A stretch of DNA of 64,000 nt from CAVPCZ01 sp963779225 (GTDB lineage: Bacteria > Bacteroidota > Ignavibacteria > UBA10030 > UBA6906): NCBI GenBank assembly GCA_963779225.1, contig CAVZWW010000003.1, positions 3,162,001-3,226,000 on the forward strand, read 5' to 3'. The notes under the pieces were generated by a model. That model was not told the DNA's origin. It made no database searches and saw only the letters and a list, made by a program, of their open reading frames with translations. The number at the start of each line of letters is the position of its first letter. The first letter of the stretch is position 1. Both the position numbers and the translations under genes were made by a program. Shown piece by piece: positions 8,757 to 18,177 of this stretch.

Positions 8757-11192
8757 TCAACGCACCACGCGCACGAATGCGCTGCGCACGGGCGGGGGCA
8801 TGGGGGATTCCGCCCCCCGCACGGAGCGCCAGACAATTTCGCTCAATTCCTCATCGGGGATGGCGTCCTGCCGGGAAAAATCCATCTCTTCGCTCCGCAG
8901 CTGCCCGTATGCATTTCCGGGATTACGCTCGAGAAGACTCACCCGCGAGGGCCGGCACACGAACGGCATGGTATCAAGCGTGGCGGCAAAGGAGGCGTAC
9001 ATCGGCGTTGCCGCAGCATCAAATTGGGAAAGGGGCGGAAGGCCGAGAATCAGCTCCATCGTCCGCACCATGCTTGTGGTGGAGTAGAGTTCGCTGTCAA
9101 CCGAGCGGCGTTTCACATGCGGACTGATGACCAGCGCGACCGTCCGGTGTGCATCGACGTGGTCGGGGCCGTTTTGTGCGTCGTCTTCGATCACAAAAAT
9201 CGCCGACTCCTTCCAGAATCTGCTTCTGCTGATCCGTTCCACAACCATCCCCAGAGCCAGGTCGTTCTGTGCGACATATGCGCGCGGGGTGAGACTGCCT
9301 TTTCTGGTTCCCTCTGTGTGATCGTTCGGGAGCTTGATAATCTGAAAGCGTGGGAGATCACCGGAGGCTTCATAGGCATCAAACTCCTTCATCCAGTCGC
9401 GCGCACGGTCCACATCCGAGTACTTCATGTCCCAGCACCGGTAAAACGGGGCCACATGTCCCTCAAGCGAGGCGATAGTTGCACGGGCGGAATCGCCGGC
9501 GCCTGAAGGGTTCTGCGCAAATTCCCCGTAGCTCCGGTAGCTGACGCCATGCCGGCGGCAATTGTCCCAGAGATACCCCGCGGAGGGATAGACAATGGGG
9601 AAGCCTCCCTCGTATTCGTACTCGCCCCCGCGTCCGCCGTACGAGGTGGGCCATGTCTTTTCCGTGTAGTCAGTTGCGTACGCGCCCATCGACCAGTTGT
9701 GCCCGTCGGCACTCACCTCTGCATCGGCATAGAAATTGTCGAGCAGGACGAACTCCCTCGCCAGCGCGTGGTGATTCGGCGTGACCTCCTCCGGGAACAG
9801 ACAGAGCGTGGCATCACCGTTTCCTTCCGGCATATCACCGAACACCTGGTCGTATGTCCGGTTCTCCTTGATGACGTAGAAGACATGCTTGATCGGCGAT
9901 GTGCCGCCGGTGGCCGATGGAACCGGGTTGAGACGGTCCCGGCCCGGCGCATCATGGCGCTGATCGGTGTAGCGGCTATTCCGGTACACGGTCGTGCTGT
10001 ACACCGACAGCAGGCTGTCTGTCGGCGCGGGAATGCGGGAGATCGTTCCCGTGAACATGGAGCCGATGTACTGCTCCGTCTGCGTGCGCCGGGTGGGATC
10101 CGGTCCCTGAGGGTTCGCGCGAGACCCTGCGCCTTTTCCGTTGGCCACGAGGAGTTCACCCGTGGATCCCATAATGCGGAGGCTCGTCGGGTACCATCCT
10201 GCGGGAATGAAGCCGATCGACCGGGACCGGCCCGGACGGCTCACATCCATGACCGCAATGTAGTTGTTGTCGGCGTTGGCCACATACAGACGCGTGCCGT
10301 CGGCCGTGAGCGCAAGTGCATTCGGTGTGCTGCCCGCAGGGGCCCTCGGGGTAAGCGCGCTGCACAGAGTCTCGACAACCCTGCGCCCGTCACAGTCGAT
10401 CACGGACACGGTATTCTCATTGGCATTGGCCACAAACAGTCGCTTGCCGTCCGGACTCTCGACCATGTCCGTCGGGTGATCTCCCACAGGGATCATCGCC
10501 TCGACGCTCATCGTGAGGCCGTTTACGAGCGCGACCGCTGAACCGCCCCAGAGCGAAACGAAGAGATACGGAGACGTCCTGGAGACCAGGACACTGTAGG
10601 GTACAGCAGGGAGAACGAGGCTCCGGTGCGGGGCACGCTGCCGCAGGTCCGCACGGTACAGCCTGCGGTTCTCTTTTCCGACCACATAGAGGATCCCCGA
10701 TGTTTCGTCCACGTCGCAGCCGGCCAGCCAGATCTTTTCCACCGGGTACAACGCACCGAACATGATGGAGTCCACCTGGGCAGCCCGCCCGTCGGCGAAG
10801 GCGAAGATTCTCGCCATGTTGTCATTCCCCCCTGACATGACAAAGCGGCGCCCCTGATCGAAGAACCGGATGCCAAGCCAGGCCTTCGCAACGGGGACGG
10901 TCTGGACAACCTTCCAATCGGGAAGCGAAACAATCGAGATGCTCTGGTTCCGGGTTCCGTTGTTGGTGACGATCAGCCAGCGGTTGTCGGGGCTCACATC
11001 CATGTTCAACGGCAGCTCTCCCACGTCGATGGATGAACCGGCAGGCGAGAGATACCAGCCGTTGGGCAGTCTGACGCGCCCGTCATCCAGACGTCCGGGC
11101 AGCATGATGTCGCGATGGCCGGAGCAGGCGGAGAAGAGCAGAAGTGTGAGGAGGATTGTATGAAACGGAAACGTGCGCATGGAGGTTCTCAT
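8757..11192 (-). CDS. Lipoprotein with YVTN beta-propeller and phosphoesterase domain
   Basis: An 811-residue exported protein. The N-terminus has a lipobox (LLLFSAC), so it is probably a membrane-anchored lipoprotein. Residues ~25-380 are a YncE-like seven-bladed beta-propeller (GTRNQSISIV, VANANENTVSVID, VANADNNYIAVMD). The C-terminal half is a phosphoesterase/alkaline phosphatase superfamily domain beginning IKHVFYVIKENRTYDQVFGD, with NWSMGAYATDY and FVIEDDAQNGPDHVDAHR as metal and active-site regions. The YncE plus phosphoesterase order is a known bacterial architecture; the substrate is unknown. It lies 20 bp downstream of the HEAT-cyclophilin gene on the same strand. Confidence 0.85.
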   Translation of the reverse strand: MRTSMRTFPFHTILLTLLLFSACSGHRDIMLPGRLDDGRVRLPNGWYLSPAGSSIDVGELPLNMDVSPDNRWLIVTNNGTRNQSISIVSLPDWKVVQTVPVAKAWLGIRFFDQGRRFVMSGGNDNMARIFAFADGRAAQVDSIMFGALYPVEKIWLAGCDVDETSGILYVVGKENRRLYRADLRQRAPHRSLVLPAVPYSVLVSRTSPYLFVSLWGGSAVALVNGLTMSVEAMIPVGDHPTDMVESPDGKRLFVANANENTVSVIDCDGRRVVETLCSALTPRAPAGSTPNALALTADGTRLYVANADNNYIAVMDVSRPGRSRSIGFIPAGWYPTSLRIMGSTGELLVANGKGAGSRANPQGPDPTRRTQTEQYIGSMFTGTISRIPAPTDSLLSVYSTTVYRNSRYTDQRHDAPGRDRLNPVPSATGGTSPIKHVFYVIKENRTYDQVFGDMPEGNGDATLCLFPEEVTPNHHALAREFVLLDNFYADAEVSADGHNWSMGAYATDYTEKTWPTSYGGRGGEYEYEGGFPIVYPSAGYLWDNCRRHGVSYRSYGEFAQNPSGAGDSARATIASLEGHVAPFYRCWDMKYSDVDRARDWMKEFDAYEASGDLPRFQIIKLPNDHTEGTRKGSLTPRAYVAQNDLALGMVVERISRSRFWKESAIFVIEDDAQNGPDHVDAHRTVALVISPHVKRRSVDSELYSTTSMVRTMELILGLPPLSQFDAAATPMYASFAATLDTMPFVCRPSRVSLLERNPGNAYGQLRSEEMDFSRQDAIPDEELSEIVWRSVRGAESPMPPPVRSAFVRVVR

Positions 11193-11212
11193 GAGGAGGA
11201 TGATGAACAGGG

Positions 11213-13298
11213 TTACGGTTTCATGGTGAAGTCAAAAATCCGGTCGTCCCGCTCGATGCGGTCGACCACATCCATACCGCTCACCACCTTCCCGATGATG
11301 GTGTACCGTCCGTCGAGGTGCGGCTGCGGGGAGTGTGTGATGAAGAACTGCGACCCCTCGGTGTCCTTTCCCGCGCTGGCAACACCGATCGTTCCTGTCC
11401 CGTAGCGGAGGGGGGAGAATTCCGACCGGAGGGTGAACCCGGGCCCTCCCCATCCATCCCCGCGCGGGCATCCGCCCTGGACCACAAAGTTCGGGACCAC
11501 GCGGTGAAACGTAAGACCACGGAAATAGCCGCGCTGTGAGGTCAGCTTGAGGAAGCTCATCACCGTAAACGGCGCAACGTTCTTGAACATTTGAATCTGG
11601 ATGTCCCCGCGTACCGTCTGTAGTGTGAGGGCCAGGGTATCCGGCAGCGATTGCAGATATGCGAAGTCGAAGTCGGTGTACAGGGGCTCGTAGTCCGAGG
11701 GGAGGCGGGAAGAGTAATCGGTCCCGGTGATCGCCGTCAGGGCACCGGCGGCGGCGGCCGCAACGGACCTGTCGCGCTGTTTCATCTGCTCGAGCAACGG
11801 AAGAACCGCGCGCGTCTCCCGGAGGGTGCCCAGAGCCGTGATGATTTCCTGCAGTGCCTCGATATCATCGGGAATGCGCTGACGCGGCAATGCCTCCAGC
11901 AGCGCCGTCCCGACGGCAGGATGGGAGTAGAGGGAATCGGCAAGCGTCGAAGCGGCGGTGCCGGTGATGGCAACATCGTCCGACCGGAGCGCGAGAATCA
12001 GGGCGTCCCGGACCCCGGCAACAACGGTGGAATCATGCCGCAACCGTGTGGCCAGGGTGTGCAATCCCGCCAGTGCGCCGCACACTGTGACAGGAGATGT
12101 CCCGCGCGCTCCGTCCAGCAGCACGGGAAGGGCAGCAGGCGTTGCTGTCGCCCCGACCGCGCGCAGAAGGTCAGCCTGGAGCATTGGCTGAGGCCACCGG
12201 GTGGGGAGAACGGCAGGGAGCGCACCCGGACCCAGGAGCGCTGCAAGCGTCTGCGCCGCCTCCGCCTGTACCTGCCAGGGGAAGTTGTTGCTTCTGTTCG
12301 CCGTGAGAATGCGGAGATGCTCAAACAGATCACGCGCGACCCCCGAGGAATCGGAAGCGAGGATATCGGATGTGCGGAGGGCCGCGATGGCCGTCAGGGC
12401 GACATGCAGATCACTCGAGTAGAACGCCCTCCGGAAAATGGGAAGAACCTGGGGTACGGTGCGAAGCGGATGCAGTGCGAGCGCTTTGAGCGCATTCACC
12501 CGCACCCGCCAGTCGCGGTCGAACTCGGCAAGACGGCTTACCGGGTCGAGCGTGATGCGGGGTTCGCGCACTTTGCCGAGAAGGATCGCGAGGTTCATGC
12601 GCACGAGAGGATCCCCGTGCAGCCGGAGGGAAACGAGCTGTTCCAGTTCGGCGCGGATGTCGGGTTGATCGCCGATACGCTGAAGGGCGTACACGGCCTC
12701 CCAGGGGGCAACATCCGCGGTTTTTCACGAAACGCAGGACGTAACGTACCGCAGCCTGGGAAACAGGGCCGCGGATCGCATACCGGGCAATGCACATGAG
12801 CATGCCCCGCGTGGATTGCTGCGGATAGGCATCACCCACCCGGATCAGGAGATCGTTCAAACCCTCGGCGGTACCGAATTTCCCGATCTCTTCGATCAGC
12901 CGGTCGGCAACGAGCGTGCCGGCAAGCCGCTTCCAGATCAGATCATCGTCCAGCCGCCGGCGTCCGGCGGGCGAAAGCTGCGTGCCCGTCTGCCCGATCG
13001 CGAATGCGGCCATTTCCTGCACAGCCGGAACGGGATCCCGCAATGCCTCGGTGAGCAACCCGAGGGCGCTCGTATCCTGGAGACTGCCATAGGCCAGAAA
13101 CGCGCGTTCCCGCACCAAGGGGTCTGCGTCGCCGGTTGCCGCAATCAGCTGACCGTCATGCACGGACCGCCGGTCCTGGATGCGAAGAATTGTCTCGATT
13201 TTGTCACGCCGCATTCTCGCGCGTTCCTCTTGATTGCGCTGGGCGTGGACGAAAACGAGGGGGACAAGAACGGGAAACAGCAGCAGGGCGGCTTTCAT
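11213..13298 (-). CDS. Exported HEAT-repeat plus cyclophilin peptidyl-prolyl isomerase, frameshifted
   Basis: Signal peptide (ALLLFPVLVPLVFVHAQ), then roughly 480 residues of HEAT-like helical repeats, then a cyclophilin domain (TVRGDIQIQMFKNVAPFTV, FHRVVPNFVVQGG, GSQFFITHSPQPHLDGRYTI) that isomerises X-Pro bonds, presumably in the periplasm. The frame breaks in AAAAA (plus strand TTTTT, 12721-12725): the first frame reads RFVKNRGCCP, whereas removing one A gives RFVKTADVAPWEAVYALQRI and continues without a gap. The joined protein is 694 residues. HEAT repeats fused to a cyclophilin suggest a scaffold-tethered folding factor; this is inference. Confidence 0.8.
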
Positions 13299-13399
13299 GG
13301 ATGGAGTTTCCGATCGGGAGATGGTTCACAAGAACGTAGCGAAAAACCTTTCCAACCTCAAGCCTGGCCCGCATACCCCGACCGGAGAACGCAGTGTGG

Positions 13400-13428
13400 T
13401 TGATAATCATGGGGTTTATGGGTATATT
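13400..13428 (+). promoter_or_regulatory. aspS promoter
   Basis: TTGATA, 17-bp spacer, TATATT, 27 bp before the aspS GTG and its AAAGGAG ribosome site. It is the clearest sigma70-type promoter in the window. Confidence 0.7.
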
Positions 13429-13455
13429 TAAAGATTCCAGCTAAAGGAGATCTCT

Positions 13456-15222
13456 GTGTCCTCTTACGCCAAGCGCACCCACACCTGCGGGGAGTTGCGC
13501 GAATCTGAAATCGGCAAACGCGTGACGCTCAACGGATGGGTCGATGTCCGACGCGACCTCGGCGGAGTGATATTCATCGATATCCGCGACCGCTACGGCA
13601 AGACACAGGTCGTGTTCAATCCGCAGCAGAACGCAGCGGTCCATCAACTGGCAAAAGAACTCCGCAGCGAGTTTGTGATCACCGTCAGCGGCACGGTCGA
13701 ACGGCGCCCCGAAGGGACGCGGAACACGGAACTCGCCACGGGCATGATTGATGTCCTGGCCGACGATCTCAACATCCTCAACCGGGCGGACACACCTCCG
13801 TTTCCGATCGACGATACGGTCGACGCGAGCGAAGAGGTACGGCTGAAATACCGGTACCTGGATCTCCGCCGCCCCCAGCTCCAACGGAATATGATGTTCC
13901 GCTCCCGGCTCTCCCAGATCGTACACCGCTACTTTGAGGAAGAGCAGTTCGTGGAGATCGAGACGCCGTGCCTGATGAAGAGCACACCCGAAGGCGCACG
14001 CGATTACCTGGTCCCGAGCCGGGTTCACCGCGGGAAGTTTTACGCGCTTCCGCAATCGCCTCAGACCTATAAACAGATCCTGATGGTTTCGGGATTTGAC
14101 CGGTACGTCCAGCTTGTCAGGTGTTTCCGTGATGAGGATCTGCGCGCCGACCGGCAGCCGGAGTTCACCCAGATCGATGTGGAAATGTCGTTCGTGGATG
14201 AAGCGGATGTTCAGACCGTCGCAGAGAATCTGATGCGGCGCATCTTCAAAGAACTGAAGGGGATCGATATCCCGTTGCCACTGCCACGCCTGACGTACCG
14301 GGAAGCGATGGAGACATACGGGAGTGACAAGCCCGACGCGCGGTTCGGTATGACGTTTCATTGTGTCAACGACCTCCTGGCGGATTCGCCTTTCCGCGTG
14401 TTTTCCGAGACACTGAAGAAAGGCGGAGTGGTTTCGGGGTTCGTCGTCCCCGGCGGAGCCTCCTTCACCCGGAACCAGATGGACAACCTGACCGACTTCA
14501 CCAAGAGTCTTGGCGGGGGCGGATTGGTCTATTTCAAATGGACCCCGAACGGCTTTGAAAGCCCGGTGGAGAAGTTCCTGGGCAAGGAGATCATCGGCAA
14601 GATCCTGGCGGCCATGAATGCCAGAGAAGGAGATCTCGCGCTGCTTGTCGCCGATACCTGGGAAAGAGCATACGGGGTGCTCGGAGGGCTCCGGCTGGAA
14701 ATGGGAAGGCGCCTGCAACTCATCGATGAAAAGGCCTTCAGCCTGCTCTGGGTGACGGAATTCCCGCTTGTGGAATATGACGGGGAAGAAAAACGGTACG
14801 TGGCCGTTCATCACCCCTTTACCGCTCCCCACCCGGAGGACCTCTCCATGCTGGACAGCGATCCGGGGAAGGCACGGGCACGGGCATACGATCTTGTACT
14901 CAACGGTACAGAAATTGCCGGCGGGAGCATCAGAATTCATGATAATGCGTTGCAGCGCCGGCTGTTTACACTGCTCGGCATCAGCGAAGAGGAAGCGGCT
15001 ATGAAGTTCGGCTACCTTCTGAATGCCTTCAAATTCGGTGCTCCTCCGCACGGCGGTATTGCATTCGGGTTCGATCGACTGGTCATGTTGCTGACCGGCA
15101 TGAAGTCTATCCGCGATGTGATCGCGTTCCCGAAAACCGCAAGCGCTTTTTCACTGATGGACGAAGCACCCAACGACGTGGATGAGCGCCAGCTCCGCGA
15201 ACTGCATATCAGGATCATATGA
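13456..15222 (+). CDS. aspS: Aspartyl-tRNA synthetase
   Basis: Charges tRNA-Asp in the cytosol. The 588-residue length is that of bacterial-type AspRS: N-terminal OB anticodon-binding domain (GWVDVRRDLGGVIFIDIRDR), class II catalytic core with motif 2 (FRDEDLRADRQPEFTQID), an inserted GAD domain at about 290-420, and motif 3 (GIAFGFDRLVMLLTG). The start is GTG with AAAGGAG eight bases upstream. Its final codons overlap the next gene as ATGA, so aspS and the AtuA-like gene are translationally coupled. Confidence 0.97.
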   Translation: MSSYAKRTHTCGELRESEIGKRVTLNGWVDVRRDLGGVIFIDIRDRYGKTQVVFNPQQNAAVHQLAKELRSEFVITVSGTVERRPEGTRNTELATGMIDVLADDLNILNRADTPPFPIDDTVDASEEVRLKYRYLDLRRPQLQRNMMFRSRLSQIVHRYFEEEQFVEIETPCLMKSTPEGARDYLVPSRVHRGKFYALPQSPQTYKQILMVSGFDRYVQLVRCFRDEDLRADRQPEFTQIDVEMSFVDEADVQTVAENLMRRIFKELKGIDIPLPLPRLTYREAMETYGSDKPDARFGMTFHCVNDLLADSPFRVFSETLKKGGVVSGFVVPGGASFTRNQMDNLTDFTKSLGGGGLVYFKWTPNGFESPVEKFLGKEIIGKILAAMNAREGDLALLVADTWERAYGVLGGLRLEMGRRLQLIDEKAFSLLWVTEFPLVEYDGEEKRYVAVHHPFTAPHPEDLSMLDSDPGKARARAYDLVLNGTEIAGGSIRIHDNALQRRLFTLLGISEEEAAMKFGYLLNAFKFGAPPHGGIAFGFDRLVMLLTGMKSIRDVIAFPKTASAFSLMDEAPNDVDERQLRELHIRII

Positions 15223-16583
15223 CCGGACGGATCCGGATCGCCAGCGGGCAGGGTTTCTGGGGAGATCTTCCCCGTGCTCCCGTGGACCAGGTAAGGGGGG
15301 GGGATGTGGACTACCTGGTGATGGACTACCTCGCGGAAGTCACCATGTCCATCCTGCAGAAACAAAAGCGCCGGGATCCCTCGCTTGGTTATGCCCGCGA
15401 TCTGATTCCGCTCATGGAAGAGATACTCCCCGATCTCATGCGGAAGGGGATCCGCGTCATTACCAACGGGGGGGGAGTCAATCCGCTCGCCTGCCGGGAT
15501 GCGATATTCGCTGTGGCACGCCGGCTGGGCATCACGGGGTTACGGATAGGGGTGGTTCTGGGGGACGACCTCCTCGATAGACTCGACGATCTAATTGCTC
15601 AGGGAATTCCCCTGCGCAATATGGACACGGGGGATGAGCTTGCTTCGGTCCGCGATCGCGTGCAGAGTGCGAATGTGTATTTTGGCGCAGGCCCGATCGT
15701 CGATGCGCTGCAGCAGGGGGCGCACCTTGTCATCACGGGACGCACTACGGATACAGGCCTCACGCTCGCCCCGATGATTCACGAATTCGGATGGGGAGCA
15801 CGGGAATGGGACAAGCTCGCCGCCGGCACAATCGCCGGGCACGTTCTGGAATGCGGTGCACAGGCCAGCGGAGGCAATTTTTCAGCCGACTGGGAGTCCG
15901 TGCCGGACATGGACCGGATCGGTTTTCCCATCGCCGAGGCGCTCCCTACCGGGGAAGTGGTTTTTACGAAACATGAAGGAACCGGTGGACTCGTCTCCGT
16001 AGCCACCGTCAAAGAGCAGCTACTGTACGAAATCGGGGATCCGCGCGTCTACATCACGCCCGATTGTGTCGCGGACTTCACCAGCATCAGGCTAGAGGAA
16101 GCTGGAGCGAATCGGGTTAAGATGTTTGGCATTAAAGGCAAAGAAGCGACTGACTCATACAAAGTCTCGATATCTTACTTTGATGGGTACACTGCCGTGG
16201 GGAACCTCACCTATGCATGGCCCGATGCTTTGAAAAAGGCGAGGGCGGCGGATAGCATACTCAGAAAAAGGCTTCTCGCGCTCGGGCTGGTGTTCGAAGA
16301 GATCCGGACGGAATACGTCGGGTATAACGCATGTCATGCGGATCTGGGCAAAGCCGACGGCGAGCCCGGCGAAGTTATGCTCCGCGTCGGCGTTCGCTCG
16401 AGGGATCGTGCTCCGGTGGAACGCTTTGGTCACGAGATTGCTCCGTTGATACTTACGGGACCTCCTTCCGTAACCGGATTTGCAGGGGGGCGGCCGAAAC
16501 CGAATGAAGTGATCGCCTTCTGGCCGGCGTTGATTAACAAAACTGCCGTTCAGCCTTCGGTGGTGGTGCAGGAGTTGGCGTGA
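15219..16583 (+). CDS. AtuA-family (DUF1446) protein
   Basis: A 454-residue member of the acyclic terpene utilization AtuA/DUF1446 family: RIRIASGQGFWGDL at the N-terminus, ITNGGGVNPLACRD, VITGRTTDTGLTLAPMIHEF and ASGGNFSADW are family-typical. In Pseudomonas, AtuA belongs to citronellol catabolism; here it stands alone, coupled to aspS, so its substrate is unknown. A separate small AtuA-associated domain gene follows after a 142-bp gap, whereas some genomes carry the two as one polypeptide. Confidence 0.85.
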   Translation: MTGRIRIASGQGFWGDLPRAPVDQVRGGDVDYLVMDYLAEVTMSILQKQKRRDPSLGYARDLIPLMEEILPDLMRKGIRVITNGGGVNPLACRDAIFAVARRLGITGLRIGVVLGDDLLDRLDDLIAQGIPLRNMDTGDELASVRDRVQSANVYFGAGPIVDALQQGAHLVITGRTTDTGLTLAPMIHEFGWGAREWDKLAAGTIAGHVLECGAQASGGNFSADWESVPDMDRIGFPIAEALPTGEVVFTKHEGTGGLVSVATVKEQLLYEIGDPRVYITPDCVADFTSIRLEEAGANRVKMFGIKGKEATDSYKVSISYFDGYTAVGNLTYAWPDALKKARAADSILRKRLLALGLVFEEIRTEYVGYNACHADLGKADGEPGEVMLRVGVRSRDRAPVERFGHEIAPLILTGPPSVTGFAGGRPKPNEVIAFWPALINKTAVQPSVVVQELA

Positions 16584-16585
16584 GA

Positions 16586-16649
16586 AGGCACAGTGCCTCT
16601 GAGCCTCTACCCAGGCTACCCAGGGTGCCGCCACTAGTGCCACTAGTGG
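16586..16649. repeat. Short palindromes in the atuA intergenic gap
   Basis: Contains AGGCACAGTGCCT (a palindrome) and, near the right end, two direct copies of CCACTAGTG that form CCACTAGTGG. The core GGCAC-GTGCC recurs twice at 33511-33565. No gene in the gap. Confidence 0.45.
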
Positions 16650-16725
16650 GACTGGTCTCTGCCTACCAGGGCAGAACACAGATGGTGAGACGCAGTGCTC
16701 CCCGTACGACAAGGAAAACCGTGCT

Positions 16726-17055
16726 ATGCGCATCAGACTAATCGATATCGCACACGCCCGATCCGGAGACAAGGGGGATACGGGCAATGTCGGGGTTATT
16801 GCGCGCCGGGAAGAATTCTATCCGCTTCTTGTGAAATATCTTACGGTGGAGCGCGTGCGGAACCACTTCAAGAGCATCGTACGGGGTGGTGTGGAACGAT
16901 TTGAATTGCCAAACCTCCATGCCCTGAATTTTCTTCTACACGAAGCTCTTGGAGGCGGCGGAACCAGTTCCCTGAAACTGGATGCCCAGGGGAAAACCCT
17001 GGCTTCGGCCCTGCTCCGGATGGAAATTGAATGCGAAGAAACAGTCGAACTCTGA
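16726..17055 (+). CDS. AtuA-associated small domain protein
   Basis: A 109-residue protein matching the domain often found fused to or beside AtuA: IRLIDIAHARSGDKGDTGNV at the N-terminus and FELPNLHALNFLLHEALGGGG near the middle. It probably partners the AtuA-like protein encoded upstream. The next gene (prfB) starts 9 bp after its stop. Role unknown beyond this association. Confidence 0.8.
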   Translation: MRIRLIDIAHARSGDKGDTGNVGVIARREEFYPLLVKYLTVERVRNHFKSIVRGGVERFELPNLHALNFLLHEALGGGGTSSLKLDAQGKTLASALLRMEIECEETVEL

Positions 17056-17064
17056 GGATTGATC

Positions 17065-18175
17065 ATGCTGGAAGAACAAAAAGCGGGAATCAAGGAACTG
17101 ACCGAACGGGTGAAGGCACTTCGAGGTTATCTTTAACATCTCCACACGCGAACAGGAGGTCGCTGCTCTCCAGGAAAAGAGTCAGACACCGCAATTCTGG
17201 GAAGACAACATCGGGGCCCAGAAGGTGATGCAGCAGATCAGCCAGCAAAAAGAATGGGTGGACGGCTGGAATGCGCTCGATCGCCGCCTTGCCGACGCCC
17301 AGTCCTATGTCGAATTGGCCGAGGAGTCCCAGGACACCTCGTTTGCGGCCGATATCGACAAGGAGCTCGAGGCTGTCCGCACCGGTATAGGCGACATGGA
17401 ATTCCGGAACATGCTGAGCGGTGAGGACGACGAACGCAACGCCATACTCACGATCCATGCTGGCGCGGGAGGAACGGAAGCACAGGATTGGGGGGAGATG
17501 CTCCTCCGGATGTATATGCGGTGGTGTGAGCGGAGGGGGTTCGGGGTTTCCCTTGTGGATCGTCTCGACGGTGACGGCGCCGGCGTCAAAAGTGCCACGG
17601 TGGAGGTTACCGGACGCTACGCGTACGGGTATCTGAAGGCGGAAAACGGCGTGCACCGGCTGGTTCGCATCTCCCCGTTCGACGCAAACGCCCGGCGCCA
17701 CACGTCATTTGCCTCGGTGTTCGTCTATCCGGAAGTCGAGGATGATGTCGAAATTGAAATCAACCCTGCCGACCTCAAGGTGGATACCTTTCGCGCCGGC
17801 GGGAAAGGGGGTCAGAATGTCAACAAGGTGGAAACGGCGGTCCGGATCACCCACGTCCCCAGCGGTATCATCGTTGCCTGCCAGCAGGAGCGGTCGCAAT
17901 TTCAAAACCGCGAAAACGCTATCCGGATGCTGAAATCACAGCTGTACCAGCGCCGGAAGGAAGAGGAAGAAGCACGTCTGGACGCCATCAACAGCACGAA
18001 AAAGAAGATCGAGTGGGGAAGCCAGATCCGCTCGTACGTCTTCCACCCCTATAATATGGTGAAGGACCACCGCACGGATATCGAAACCAGCAATGTGCAG
18101 TCCGTGATGGACGGGGATCTGGACGCATTCATCCGGGGATACCTCATGGAGTTCTCGTCCGGGAGCAGCAGCTGA
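17065..18175 (+). CDS. prfB: Peptide chain release factor 2, +1 frameshift site with UAA
   Basis: RF2 terminates translation at UGA and UAA. The anticodon-like SPF (VRISPFDANAR) and the catalytic GGQ (FRAGGKGGQNVNK) are present. Zero frame runs from the ATG for 23 codons, ending LRGYL, then hits TAA; the rest of RF2 continues in +1 (NISTREQEVAAL) to give about 369 residues. The site reads GAGG-T-TAT-CTT-T-AAC, the place of the classic autoregulatory frameshift, but the stop is UAA rather than UGA. Either this is a variant programmed site or an extra T in CTT-AAC. It is followed 3 bp later by the lolC-like gene. Confidence 0.92.
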
Positions 18176-18177
18176 GG

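Noticed and set aside
11651..12799. 382-codon plus-strand frame
   Set aside because: Antisense to the HEAT-repeat region; Gly/Arg-rich without domains.
13441..15051. 536-codon minus-strand frame
   Set aside because: Lies wholly antisense to aspS and has no recognisable protein motif.
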